From Desulfosporosinus sp. OT (lineage in GTDB: Bacteria; Bacillota; Desulfitobacteriia; Desulfitobacteriales; Desulfitobacteriaceae), in NCBI RefSeq assembly GCF_000224515.1, contig NZ_AGAF01000217.1, positions 1-33,898 on the forward strand: a DNA stretch of 33,898 nucleotides, given 5' to 3'. Within the stretch, counting starts at the first letter, position 1, and each line of letters opens with the position of its first letter. The translations under genes and the position numbers were made by a program. The notes under the pieces were generated by a model, which was not told where the DNA came from, did no database searches, and saw only the letters and a program-made list of their open reading frames with translations. Below, in pieces: positions 18,432-26,518 of the stretch.

Positions 18432-19907
18432 TTAACTATAAATTCTTTTTTCACCCTGTATCTGTTGGATTCTCTGAATATCCTGAGAAACCTCTATTGT
18501 CCCAGCATAATTGCCATGTTCATCGCGCAGGGCAAAATACTGAATATAAACATATTTGTCTCCTAAGTGCAGCCAGAAATTAGCAGAATCATTCTGCCCG
18601 CTACGGAAATCCTCCAAAATCTTTTGCACGATATGCACACTGTCCGGTGGGTGGCAATTTTGTACTTGACGACCAATGATCGCCTTGCTGCGCTGAAAAA
18701 TGCGTTCTTTGCCAAAAGTAAAATACCTTACTCTGTCCTGCTCATCCACAAAAGTGATGTCGACGGGTAAGTTATTAAGAAGAAGGTTTAATTGCTTCTG
18801 AGTGAGTACTCCTGTCTCAAAGGATATCTCTGCATCAGTAACTCCAGGTGCCTTGCCCTCCTTGGGGGGGTGTTTTAACGTCGCACCACCTTCCAGAGTT
18901 ATTTCAGGTTTCCAGCCAGTATCAGGTGTTACTAGATATCCAATCTCCTCACTTTGCTGGACGATCTCTGCCCATTCCTCATCCACTAAGGTGTCAATGC
19001 ACATCGGGAACATGATATTCTCTTCTTTATAAATCATATCTGTGATCATTTTTAAAGCCGGGCGGGCTATTCCCTCAATAATCCCGCTAACTTCTATATT
19101 GTTTGGCTGTTGCTCCTTCAAAAACTTACTGACTTCTTTTAGAAGCGCACGAATATCATCGTGGATTGCCCACATTACTTTCGGAGGTGCGTTTACACCG
19201 TGTTTCTCAAGATAGGCGAACAAGATGTTTTCTTTACGGCTGTAATGTTTCTCGATTTCGCATAATTGTTCATGAAGCTGCCGCCACTCAACTAATTCAT
19301 TTCTAGCGGGCGTCATTTTACTTTGGCTCAATCTTTCGAAAAGCTTATCATGTGCGGCGACTATTTTTTCAATCTCTCTATTTTCCTTCTGGAAGGTATG
19401 AATGGGGTGCCCGCCTTGCACCTCTTCCACAACCTGGTTATTTAGCCCTTCCTCAAAGACCGCTGCATGCACATCACACAAAGATTTAATTTCTGTCTCG
19501 GGTAATCCCTCTTGGATTAATTCCTGTTCCAATTGGGCAATTTCTGTGGCGCCTACATCGCTCAGCAAATCTTTGAATCTCTCCCGCAATTCTTCTGGAT
19601 TTGCTTGATGATGAATATCTCGAATAATCTCTTTGAGCTGCTCCCTGCGTTTCTTGCGCTTTTCAAGTGGATCTTCTTCACTTAGCACATCAAAACCATT
19701 AGCTTCCAAAATGCGTCTCGCTTCTTCTAATGTTATACCATGACGTTTTAGACCTTCAGCAACCGGTAATTTGCGCCCCACAGTTTGTCTAAGAATGGGG
19801 TTCGCCGCTCCTTCTAATCCCATGTTATGAAGAATTGGGATCAGCTCGGGATAAGCCTCAGTTAGATCATATAAGGACCGCCTTAAGTCTAGGATTATTT
19901 CACTCAA
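18432..19907 (-). CDS. DUF1858-DUF438-hemerythrin-PAS protein
   Basis: 491 residues, four parts. (1) A DUF1858-like N-terminus (4-62, LYDLTEAYPELIPIL...HGITLEEA). (2) A DUF438 domain (about 84-155). (3) A hemerythrin-like HHE bundle (about 165-305), with candidate di-iron ligands among His170, His186, His221, His249 and the EE pair of KEEN (294-297). (4) A PAS domain (about 372-480) with the GRQVQNCHPPDSV signature of this architecture. Homologues in anaerobes are thought to sense O2, NO or redox state, or to aid Fe-S repair; this one has no output domain. The start is a TTG, seven bases after GGGTG. It stands alone on the minus strand. Confidence 0.85.
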   Translation of the reverse strand: MSEIILDLRRSLYDLTEAYPELIPILHNMGLEGAANPILRQTVGRKLPVAEGLKRHGITLEEARRILEANGFDVLSEEDPLEKRKKRREQLKEIIRDIHHQANPEELRERFKDLLSDVGATEIAQLEQELIQEGLPETEIKSLCDVHAAVFEEGLNNQVVEEVQGGHPIHTFQKENREIEKIVAAHDKLFERLSQSKMTPARNELVEWRQLHEQLCEIEKHYSRKENILFAYLEKHGVNAPPKVMWAIHDDIRALLKEVSKFLKEQQPNNIEVSGIIEGIARPALKMITDMIYKEENIMFPMCIDTLVDEEWAEIVQQSEEIGYLVTPDTGWKPEITLEGGATLKHPPKEGKAPGVTDAEISFETGVLTQKQLNLLLNNLPVDITFVDEQDRVRYFTFGKERIFQRSKAIIGRQVQNCHPPDSVHIVQKILEDFRSGQNDSANFWLHLGDKYVYIQYFALRDEHGNYAGTIEVSQDIQRIQQIQGEKRIYS

Positions 19908-20225
19908 AATTGTTCACCCTTTCTGTTATATCGGATTGTTAAACCAAATTTAGTCTGTTCTTTAGCATTATTTGCAAATATCGTCAAATTAATCAATCCC
20001 TACGAATTCGAAGAGGAAGAGACAAAACAATTGCATTTTCATCCCTAAAATGAACTCATTCTTTTATAAGTTTCGGTAGCTATGATTTGATAACCAGCTT
20101 TTCATCTTCATTGTGAACGGTGTTTAGCTGTTATATATACAAGAATCATCAGACATTTATATGGCAAAATAAATATGATAACATAACAACTAAAATAAGA
20201 CTAAGTAACCGAAAGGAAATTTAAG
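19908..20225. other. Divergent promoter region
   Basis: 318 bases between two outward-facing genes, so promoters for both must lie here. I could not fix convincing -35/-10 pairs. AAAGGAAA before 20226 is the ribosome binding site of the RelA/SpoT gene. Confidence 0.4.
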
Positions 20226-21302
20226 ATGACCAATCAAAATTCAGCCGATATTATCGCTAAATTCGATCAAATTTATCCAGTATATTCCGATTTTACAAAT
20301 GTTACCGAAAACCTGTTAAAAGGAATACTTCAGCTTAAGGGCATCAACGTTCACTCAATCACTTCCCGGGTAAAAAGCCGAGAAAGCTTAAAGAGAAAAG
20401 CAAATCGGGAAGATGATAAATACACAAAACTAGAAGACATCACCGATTTAGCCGGGATTCGGATTATCACCTATTTTGCTGACCAAGTGGATCTTATCGC
20501 GGGTTTTGTGGAGGAGGAATTTGAAGTAGATCGGTCAAATTCCGTGGACAAGCGAGAATTGATTGACCCTGAGAAATTTGGCTATCTATCCCTTCATTAT
20601 GTCGTCAAACTTCCCCCCTTTAGACTTCAGCTTATTGAGTACCAACGCTTTAAAGATTGTAAATTGGAAATTCAAATTCGCTCTATCCTTCAACATACAT
20701 GGGCTGAAATTGAACATGACTTGGGTTATAAAAATGAACACGCCGTTCCCCGAGAAATCCGGCGAAGCTTCTCGCGACTAGCTGGATTACTGGAATTGGC
20801 GGATGAAGAGTTTATCAAAATTCGTTCCAACCTCGCTAATTACGAAGCCGAAGTTGAAGCTCAAATCGAGAAGACCCCCACTATGGTACTTATCAATCAG
20901 GCATCGCTAAAATCTTATGTTCAAAAATCTCAACATATCCGTATCCTCGACCAGAAGATTAGTCATATCGTCAACGCTGATCTGGAATTAAAGGACCGTT
21001 TTTTTGGCTATCTAACGACAGTCTTTAGTTACCTGGGAGTGAAGACCATTGGAGAACTCGATGAAATCGTTAAAGACATTGGAGATGATGTTTTAAATTT
21101 CCCTCGCAATGGACTCAAAAACAAACAGGGCGAGAAGGTCAATTGGGGTACTACTTTATTCTACCTGGCCTATGCCATCGTTGGCCGAAGAGGTTCTCCT
21201 AAGCAAGTATCTGATTATCTTGAGCACTTCAAAATCGAGACGACTGAAAGTAGGCAAGAGCTCATCCAACAAATCCTTGCAGCCTATTCTTCGAAATCTT
21301 AA
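20226..21302 (+). CDS. Stand-alone RelA/SpoT-domain protein
   Basis: 358 residues. Residues about 30-200 form a RelA/SpoT nucleotidyltransferase domain, with the basic substrate stretch SRVKSRESLKRK (47-58), DITDLAGIRI (71-80), the G-loop GYLSLHY (119-125) and LEIQIRSILQHTWAEIEHDLGYKNEH (147-172, with the metal-binding/catalytic Glu and the HDLGYK motif). There is no HD hydrolase, TGS or ACT domain. It should transfer pyrophosphate from ATP, to GTP/GDP as a small alarmone synthetase or, as in toxic relatives, to another acceptor such as tRNA. Residues 215-358 are an extra helical C-terminal region absent from ordinary small synthetases of about 200-250 residues. No antitoxin-like neighbour overlaps it. 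A terminator follows. Confidence 0.85.
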   Translation: MTNQNSADIIAKFDQIYPVYSDFTNVTENLLKGILQLKGINVHSITSRVKSRESLKRKANREDDKYTKLEDITDLAGIRIITYFADQVDLIAGFVEEEFEVDRSNSVDKRELIDPEKFGYLSLHYVVKLPPFRLQLIEYQRFKDCKLEIQIRSILQHTWAEIEHDLGYKNEHAVPREIRRSFSRLAGLLELADEEFIKIRSNLANYEAEVEAQIEKTPTMVLINQASLKSYVQKSQHIRILDQKISHIVNADLELKDRFFGYLTTVFSYLGVKTIGELDEIVKDIGDDVLNFPRNGLKNKQGEKVNWGTTLFYLAYAIVGRRGSPKQVSDYLEHFKIETTESRQELIQQILAAYSSKS

Positions 21303-21380
21303 AGAAAGTTCACAGCCGAAAATTGGCTGTACTTCATTAATAGCCCAAAACTATCGATCTACCTTTTATGCCCATTATAA

Positions 21381-21417
21381 TGACCTCCTTTCGCACAACA
21401 AAAGGAGGTCAGTTATT
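21381..21417 (+). terminator. Terminator after the RelA/SpoT gene
   Basis: TGACCTCCTTT (21381-21391) pairs with AAAGGAGGTCA (21401-21411), 11 bp, then GTTATTTTA. The 3' arm resembles a ribosome binding site, but no start codon follows at a useful distance. Confidence 0.72.
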
Positions 21418-21553
21418 TTATGAGTATGGATTTGCTTTGACAAACAAAAATCTCGATTTATAATTTGATTATACCCTCTTTAAGTATAACCCCTCCTCTG
21501 TAAGGTCGCGAAAACATCCTGCACATACGCATATGGGAAAGGAGTATGTTTCT

Positions 21554-21907
21554 ATGAAAAACGTTATCATGTTCACCACGCAAACTTGACCACACTGTTT
21601 TACAGCGAAGAAGTTTCTTTCGCAGCATAAGATTCATTTTGTAGAAAAGGATATCAACCGTGATGAGCAAGCCCGCGCGGAGTTAATCCGCAGAAACGGT
21701 AAGGGAGTTCCTTCTTTTCTAATCGGGGACGAAATGGTTGTCGGTTTTGATCAGCAGCGGATTCTACAGCTAGTCGATCATAGGGTCATAGAATGCGAGA
21801 AATGCAAGGGCAAGATGCGGGTACCCATAAATAAAGGAACACTCCAGGTGACTTGCCCAAAGTGTTCGCATAAGTTTAATATTACGCCAGAGAATATTAA
21901 AGATTAA
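21554..21907 (+). CDS. Selenocysteine glutaredoxin with C-terminal zinc ribbon
   Basis: A 117-codon frame with one internal TGA at codon 12 (21587-21589); ordinary gene calling will miss it. The first part is a glutaredoxin/thioredoxin fold: KNVIMFTTQT-U-PHCFTAKKFL, with TGA exactly where the first Cys of the CPxC active site belongs and Cys15 intact. The FVEKDINRD strand (29-37) and cis-Pro loop GKGVPSFLIGDEMVVGF (49-65) follow. Residues 81-104 form a Cys4 zinc ribbon (CEKC...CPKC). AAAGGAG lies nine bases before the ATG. The frame has normal protein sequence on both sides of the TGA, so I read it as selenocysteine, giving a UxxC redox motif for thiol-disulphide or glutathione-type reductions in the cytoplasm. 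The alternative is a Cys-to-stop mutation. Sec-glutaredoxins are known from some anaerobes; I do not know this zinc-ribbon combination as described. Confidence 0.8.
21587..21626 (+). promoter_or_regulatory. Candidate bacterial SECIS element
   Basis: Directly after the TGA, GCGAAG (21605-21610) pairs with CTTTCGC (21617-21623), leaving one bulged U. The apical loop AAGTTT contains a G and begins 21 bases after the TGA. Bulged U, G-containing loop and spacing fit the general form of bacterial SECIS hairpins recognised by SelB. Judged by eye, not folded. Confidence 0.5.
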
Positions 21908-22021
21908 ACGCTAACTATGGCCAATTTACCTATCAAGGGGCTTATGTTTATCATTTGGATCTGGTCAAGGGCTAACCTAAATTGAGTATTTTGCTGAATT
22001 GCAATGGTTTCTTCAGCACCG

Positions 22022-22126
22022 TTAATTACAGTATGATTGCCCTATTTTATCATTTGGAACTAATCTGTCTTGGATATCGATAACCAAGAGCACTACTTCG
22101 GCCTCAAATAGAACATATTTGTTCAA
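22022..22126 (-). pseudogene. Isochorismatase-family hydrolase stump
   Basis: From a TTG at 22126, with AGGGAG eight bases upstream, the frame reads NKYVLFEAEVVLLVIDIQD then RLVPND. This is the opening strand of an isochorismatase-like cysteine hydrolase, with the catalytic Asp in VIDIQ. It loses similarity after about 26 residues and stops at 22022. The full family length is about 180-200, and I cannot find the rest. Confidence 0.55.
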
Positions 22127-22213
22127 TGTTGAAACTCCCTGGAGTAATGGCTCCAATTCATATGGCCAAGAACATGACCCAACAATCTGAAGTAAGTCAA
22201 AGGATCCGTCCAA

Positions 22214-22460
22214 GATGATCGGTATGCACTAAAAAGCAAATTTGTAGACAGTCCGTCTGTTATCTGTCCTACAGCAATATAACCAAGGAAACTAAAGCAA
22301 ACGTCAGGGTTACCGGTGAATTATATTGGAGTTTTCCAAAGAATTTTTTCATATATTTGGTCTTCCTCCTTATTCTGTTTATAATCTTTTTTCACTGCCT
22401 TCTGCTCTACTGTTTCTGGCAGAAATATCATTGTATTTCCCGTGTACGTCCCCAGAGGAT
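22214..22460. other. Spacer, nothing recognised
   Basis: No open frame, RNA or terminator that I can support between the isochorismatase stump and the Phd-Uma2 gene. Confidence 0.4.
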
Positions 22461-23231
22461 TCAAGGGAAAACCATAGTCCCTGTAATTTCCAAATCAGGA
22501 GACCAATACGACCGAACTGCTTCCTGTTTCCTGTAGGTCCGAAAATGATCAATATCCAGGTCTTTAAACCCATAAACCAGTATAATCTCTTGATCAGGAT
22601 CGACAATCCAAAACTCCCTGACCCCGGAAATCATAAAGGTATTCAGCTTATCCACCATATCTTTGGACCTAGTGCTTGGCGATAAGATCTCCACAACCAG
22701 AACCGGCGTGCCCATATACCGGCCTTTTTCATCGGTGGTCTCAGCCACATCACAAGCAACAAGCAGATCGGGCTGCATTACATCAGGGTCTTTGAAGCCT
22801 TCTTTCCGGAAATGTACATCGAAAGGGGCATAAAATACCTTACATCCTTTCCCTTTGAGATACTCCTTGAATCCAACATATAAGTTTCCCGAGATTTCTT
22901 GATGGATAATGCTTGGCGAGCTTAACAGCACAATTTCACCGTTGATGAATTCCATGCGCATATCGCTTTTTTCATAGATTTCCCTAAATTCCTCATAGGA
23001 GACTTTTTTCCCTCCGTATTGGCAGTCCAAAGCCTTCTCCTTCATGAGAAAATAGCGGTCGCTATCTGTGATGTAAGGTGTGAGCCTCACCGCTTTTTTA
23101 CCGTTTTTGGTAATTACCACTTCATTATTATTGATTACATAATCCAAATATGTCCCAAGATTGCTTTTAAGCTCCGTGGCTGTAATTATATTTTTTGGTT
23201 TTTGATGACCTTCATCGTTTATATCGTTCAT
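22461..23231 (-). CDS. Phd/YefM-like domain fused to Uma2 nuclease
   Basis: 256 residues from the ATG at 23231; the GTG at 23243 overlaps the GGGGTG ribosome binding site. Residues about 12-55 read as a Phd/YefM antitoxin-type DNA-binding domain: IITATELKSNLGTYLDYV, then EVVITKNGKKAVRL. From about 75 the protein is a Uma2 (DUF820) PD-(D/E)XK nuclease-fold protein, with the fold's acidic residues in MQPDLLV (Asp159) and VLVVEILSPSTRSKD (Glu185, the ExxSPS signature) and a conserved Lys199. Uma2 proteins are abundant in cyanobacteria and some Clostridia, often mobile-element linked, and their role is unsettled. The fusion suggests a self-regulated DNA-binding nuclease. It may bind the repeats just upstream. 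Confidence 0.8.
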   Translation of the reverse strand: MNDINDEGHQKPKNIITATELKSNLGTYLDYVINNNEVVITKNGKKAVRLTPYITDSDRYFLMKEKALDCQYGGKKVSYEEFREIYEKSDMRMEFINGEIVLLSSPSIIHQEISGNLYVGFKEYLKGKGCKVFYAPFDVHFRKEGFKDPDVMQPDLLVACDVAETTDEKGRYMGTPVLVVEILSPSTRSKDMVDKLNTFMISGVREFWIVDPDQEIILVYGFKDLDIDHFRTYRKQEAVRSYWSPDLEITGTMVFP

Positions 23232-23248
23232 AATTATAATCACCCCGT

Positions 23249-23277
23249 ACGATAATCATATTATATCGAACGATAAT
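23249..23277. promoter_or_regulatory. Direct repeats upstream of the Phd-Uma2 gene
   Basis: ACGATAAT occurs at 23249-23256 and 23270-23277, 21 bases apart (about two helical turns). Between them TTATATCG is a near-inverted copy. The position, just before the start codon, fits an operator for the fused Phd-like domain. Confidence 0.4.
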
Positions 23278-23370
23278 ATTCAATCCTTTTTAGCTTACTG
23301 GGACCTTTGGGGCAAGCTTAAACACGCCATCTAAAATCAAAGAGTTGCATGGAGATATTTGCCGCAGAAA

Positions 23371-24807
23371 TTAAACGTACCGGTTTGGCGCGCTGCCTGC
23401 GCCCCTGCCGGTTATTCTAGTTCTCGAATAAGACACACCTTCGGCAGGAATCTCCACTGCGAGGTGGGCGAACCAGCTGTCTTTTGCCGCGCCATGCCAG
23501 TGCTTGACCTCAGGCGGAATTTTGACCACATCACCGGGGTGCAGTTCTTGTGGTTCCTCTCCCCATGCCTGATACCAGCCACGCCCCTCGGTGCAGAGCA
23601 AAATATGTCCGCCTTTGTGATGGATATGCCAACCGGCCTGCTCGCTCCATATATCTTTGCCGCTACTGTCATCAATGCGGAGCGTGACGAATCCGTTGTC
23701 TCGTTGTGATTGATCAAGATAAATAGATTCCTTCAGGCCGTCCCTATTAAAATCAGCATTGCCTATAGGTTTACCCGGTTCATCTGATCTCTTAATATCA
23801 TACACCAGCTCGTTGGCACCATAGTAAAATACTACTGTAGACCCGTCTTCGAGCACATAGCCGTCGCCATAAAGCCCCGATAACTTAAAATTAGGTTCAC
23901 CCATGATTTTTAAGACCATCTCGCGCGGTGTTCCTTTTTTGATATTCTTATGTCCCGAGGAAGTGCTTTCCGCGACAGCCCTCGCCTCATCGGACGTGAG
24001 CGCCTCTGACGAAGGGTGCCCCTTTATGAATTCGTCAACATCGCTATATCGGATGTCGATGCCGCTGCCGCCACTTTCCCAAATGCTTTCAAGATTCGCG
24101 CTGTCAATCTGCTTGCAGTCTGTGCGAACAATCAGACGGTAGCCGCCCTCAACGCCGTAGCCCATGATGCGGTAATTGAAATTGGAGCTGAAGTCCGCGC
24201 CTTTGAAATCCTTGAAATCCCCAAAGACCAAATTGTCGCCTTTTCGCGCCAATTCCCTGACGTCGTCCAACGTCAACGGCGCCAGCGAAGGAGTTGCCGC
24301 TGAGAGTCTGTCGTTATAAATTTTGTGAATCGCTGCATTTGTTTCACTGTCGCTTTGGTATTTATATACCCCAATATAAGGCTCCTCGACGTAGTACCCG
24401 TTCCCCTGCGTATACAGATACAGCGTCTTCTTCTCCCTTTCCAGAACCAGCCTGACAACAAGGTAATTCTCCTGTGTAGGATAATCGTTTACAGATTGCG
24501 TCAGAGTTTTTCTGGCCCCAGAGAGGGCAGACAGAACGGTTTTGATGTCCTCGCTGTCCTTCACCGTCGTACGACCAACGCTCGTGCCCTCGTTAATCTT
24601 TTCCATCTCCATGGAAAGCACAGAGGTCGCATCGGGAAGCTCCAGCTTCAGAACAGGATTCAGCGTAGGATTCGTCAACCGGCATACAGACAAGAGAATA
24701 ACTGCCAATACTGAAATGATCAGTACCCATGCAGCGGGCTTTTGGAAATTCCCCTCGCCAACTGTGAGTGGGCTGCCAGCGATGATGCGCCATGCTCGTT
24801 TTTTCAT
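23371..24807 (-). CDS. Membrane-anchored protein fused to a cupin (deletion chimera)
   Basis: 478 residues in one frame but with two unrelated halves. Residues 1-46 hold a cytoplasmic leader and one membrane helix (AAWVLIISVLAVILLSVCRL). The outer part to about 390 resembles the C-terminal region of BlaR1-like M56 proteins, including a GTPREMVLKIMGEPNF segment and an FNRDGLKESIYLD repeat-like stretch. Such proteins normally continue after WSEQAG with a beta-rich end. Instead residue 392 onward is a cupin: GWHIHH, PGDVVKIPPEVKHWHG (424-439), with metal-ligand histidines 394, 396, 436 and 438. Free cupins of this kind are small cytoplasmic proteins related to carboxymuconolactone decarboxylases. 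The last 24 residues are unlike the cupin family, suggesting a frameshift. The reading frame is real; the function is doubtful. GAGGTG precedes the ATG. Confidence 0.7.
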   Translation of the reverse strand: MKKRAWRIIAGSPLTVGEGNFQKPAAWVLIISVLAVILLSVCRLTNPTLNPVLKLELPDATSVLSMEMEKINEGTSVGRTTVKDSEDIKTVLSALSGARKTLTQSVNDYPTQENYLVVRLVLEREKKTLYLYTQGNGYYVEEPYIGVYKYQSDSETNAAIHKIYNDRLSAATPSLAPLTLDDVRELARKGDNLVFGDFKDFKGADFSSNFNYRIMGYGVEGGYRLIVRTDCKQIDSANLESIWESGGSGIDIRYSDVDEFIKGHPSSEALTSDEARAVAESTSSGHKNIKKGTPREMVLKIMGEPNFKLSGLYGDGYVLEDGSTVVFYYGANELVYDIKRSDEPGKPIGNADFNRDGLKESIYLDQSQRDNGFVTLRIDDSSGKDIWSEQAGWHIHHKGGHILLCTEGRGWYQAWGEEPQELHPGDVVKIPPEVKHWHGAAKDSWFAHLAVEIPAEGVSYSRTRITGRGAGSAPNRYV

Positions 24808-25748
24808 TATTTCACCTCATTTTACCAGCTACCCATAATCTTTCCTGCAATCCACGATATAGTCAACATATACCGTCTGATCTTTTAAGGCGCTAAATTG
24901 ATTCAACATGATTATTCGAGAATATCTGGTATCTTATTGACATAGTCAGGAATGTTATCTATAACATCTTGTAGGCAAGTGGCATTATCCAACATCTTCA
25001 TAGTTTCCTTATGCGGATTAGCATATATTCCAGGCAGAAAAACTCATTATAATTCTGTTCAACTATAAAAGACATCTGTTTTTTGCCATGTAAATAATTC
25101 TCCCTTATATACATTTTTCAACCAATTTGCCAGATCAAAATAATTATCTGAATATTGCTATTCCTCTTAGCCTAGAATATATATCGAATGATCCGGTAGC
25201 ATACACCGATTATATATGGTTTAGTATTTCGGCTTACGTTTTCGCAGTCATTACTGTTTAATTAATCCATTGACGATAGTTTTGCCTTGGTACCGCTTTA
25301 TAGACTGCGCCCTTTGAAGCCGGGATTGGGTACACCTCACCTTCTCCGTTTATAAAAAGAAATTTTATTCCACTCAAAACTCTTCACTCTATTCTAATGA
25401 TTTCAGTAGAAAACCTAAGCTTTGTCAGTTTTAATGCAGTGGTTTTTATACATACTTCCGCTCCTGATATTATCCCATATTTTAACATAATGCCAAGCTG
25501 TTTCAATAATAATATCTGACGTTGATGTCGTAAATACACCAAAATTCATGAGATTAGTGACTATATTTAGGTTTCTTACTTTAGCTGCCACTATCGTCTT
25601 CCTCGTAAACCGATCATAAGGACTTAGGATGCTACTTCACGTTTCAAAAGGAAGCAGAGCCCTGCTGCTTTTTGTTTTTGGACCAATTACCATATTAATA
25701 GGGATAGAATTGTTGAAAGTTTGGAAACTATCATTGGAGGGTATTACA
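24808..25748. other. Long AT-rich spacer with a possible relic
   Basis: 940 bases without a confident gene. On the minus strand 25377-25258 reads 39 residues from a TTG, including KFLFINGEGEVYPIPASKG, then a stop. It looks like the C-terminus of a real protein, but I do not recognise it and its upstream part is missing. Confidence 0.35.
25652..25680 (+). terminator. Short hairpin with U-tract
   Basis: AAGCAG/CTGCTT stem with a 7-base loop, then TTTGTTTTTG. It lies about 70 bases before the start of the small membrane protein gene, so it might be an attenuator of that gene or the end of an unseen transcript. Confidence 0.4.
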
Positions 25749-26216
25749 ATGATAAAAATACAAAACAAGCTAGCTTTAGCCTTAATTTCAGGTCTTCTTG
25801 GTGAGTTGGTTATTATGATGAGTAATCGCCTGTTTATAATGTTAGGACTTGTGCAGAGTTCATTAAGCTTGATGTCACTTCAAGTTGTAAAGTGCAGAAA
25901 GTGGATACCCCTGACCACGAAAAGAGATATTTGGTTATCTCATGGGATTAGTACGTTCTTTTGCACAAGTGGAGGACTGATGATTACCTATATATTGTCA
26001 TTTAATAAACGTTTAAGTTTACTGAAAGGCTTCGTTTTAGGAACAGTTGGAGGCTTAATTCCATATGTATTTAAGCAAGCTAAGATAATTAAGGATTTCA
26101 AAAAAACGTTCAGTAAAATCATGTGTCTTGTGAGTCACGGATTTTTCGGATTAACTGTGGCGTTTGTCGTAAAAACCCTTGGAGACAAAAATAACTATAG
26201 CAAAACGAAAAGCTAA
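25749..26216 (+). CDS. Small integral membrane protein, unknown
   Basis: 155 residues with about four hydrophobic helices: at about 6-26, 28-45, 68-82 and 90-107, with another weaker segment near 125-142. I start at the ATG at 25749 because GGAGGG lies eight bases before it; the frame is open 40 codons further upstream, but without a ribosome binding site and through a terminator-like hairpin. I do not recognise the family. The gene is alone on the plus strand and converges on the damaged tail-collar gene. Confidence 0.6.
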   Translation: MIKIQNKLALALISGLLGELVIMMSNRLFIMLGLVQSSLSLMSLQVVKCRKWIPLTTKRDIWLSHGISTFFCTSGGLMITYILSFNKRLSLLKGFVLGTVGGLIPYVFKQAKIIKDFKKTFSKIMCLVSHGFFGLTVAFVVKTLGDKNNYSKTKS

Positions 26217-26283
26217 AGTCCTATAACTATCATTATAAAGGGGCTGACTTACTAAATCGTCAACTCCTCTTAAACTGTTTATT

Positions 26284-26518
26284 TTACGGAAAATGCGTAA
26301 TTTCTTTGAGAACCTGAGAGAAGAGGTAACGTCCGGTTTTGCTGGTGACGGCAATATCAAAATCAAGATAGCGCCGATAATCCGTAAATTCTTCTTGATC
26401 CCCGGACACCGCGCACGAGCCGTTCAAAGAGTTCATGAAGGGCATCCGCTTTCTCATCGGCCAGAGCATCGAACAAAGAACCGCGCTCAATAATATTGGG
26501 TTCCTGCTGGGATAAATC
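26284..26518 (-). pseudogene. Relic of an SMC/SbcC-like ATPase
   Basis: Downstream of the collar fragment the minus strand encodes, in one frame, GSLFDALADEKADALHELF (about 26490-26430). After a frame change it reads SGDQEEFTDYRRYLDFDIAV then TSKTGRYLFSQVLKE (about 26415-26300). The DYRRYLxFDIxVT...SxVLKE wording matches the segment just before the SGGE ABC signature of MukB/SbcC-like ATPases such as JetC of Wadjet systems. The SGGE motif itself is gone. Identification is from memory of the family; the relic has one frameshift and both ends cut. Confidence 0.45.

Noticed and set aside
21458-21670. 70-codon minus-strand open frame opposite the glutaredoxin gene
   Set aside because: It is antisense to a frame with clear glutaredoxin and zinc-ribbon motifs and has no family resemblance.
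23412-24714. Several open frames of 80-129 codons on both strands within the cupin chimera gene
   Set aside because: They overlap a better-supported frame and lack ribosome binding sites; they reflect the higher GC of this gene.
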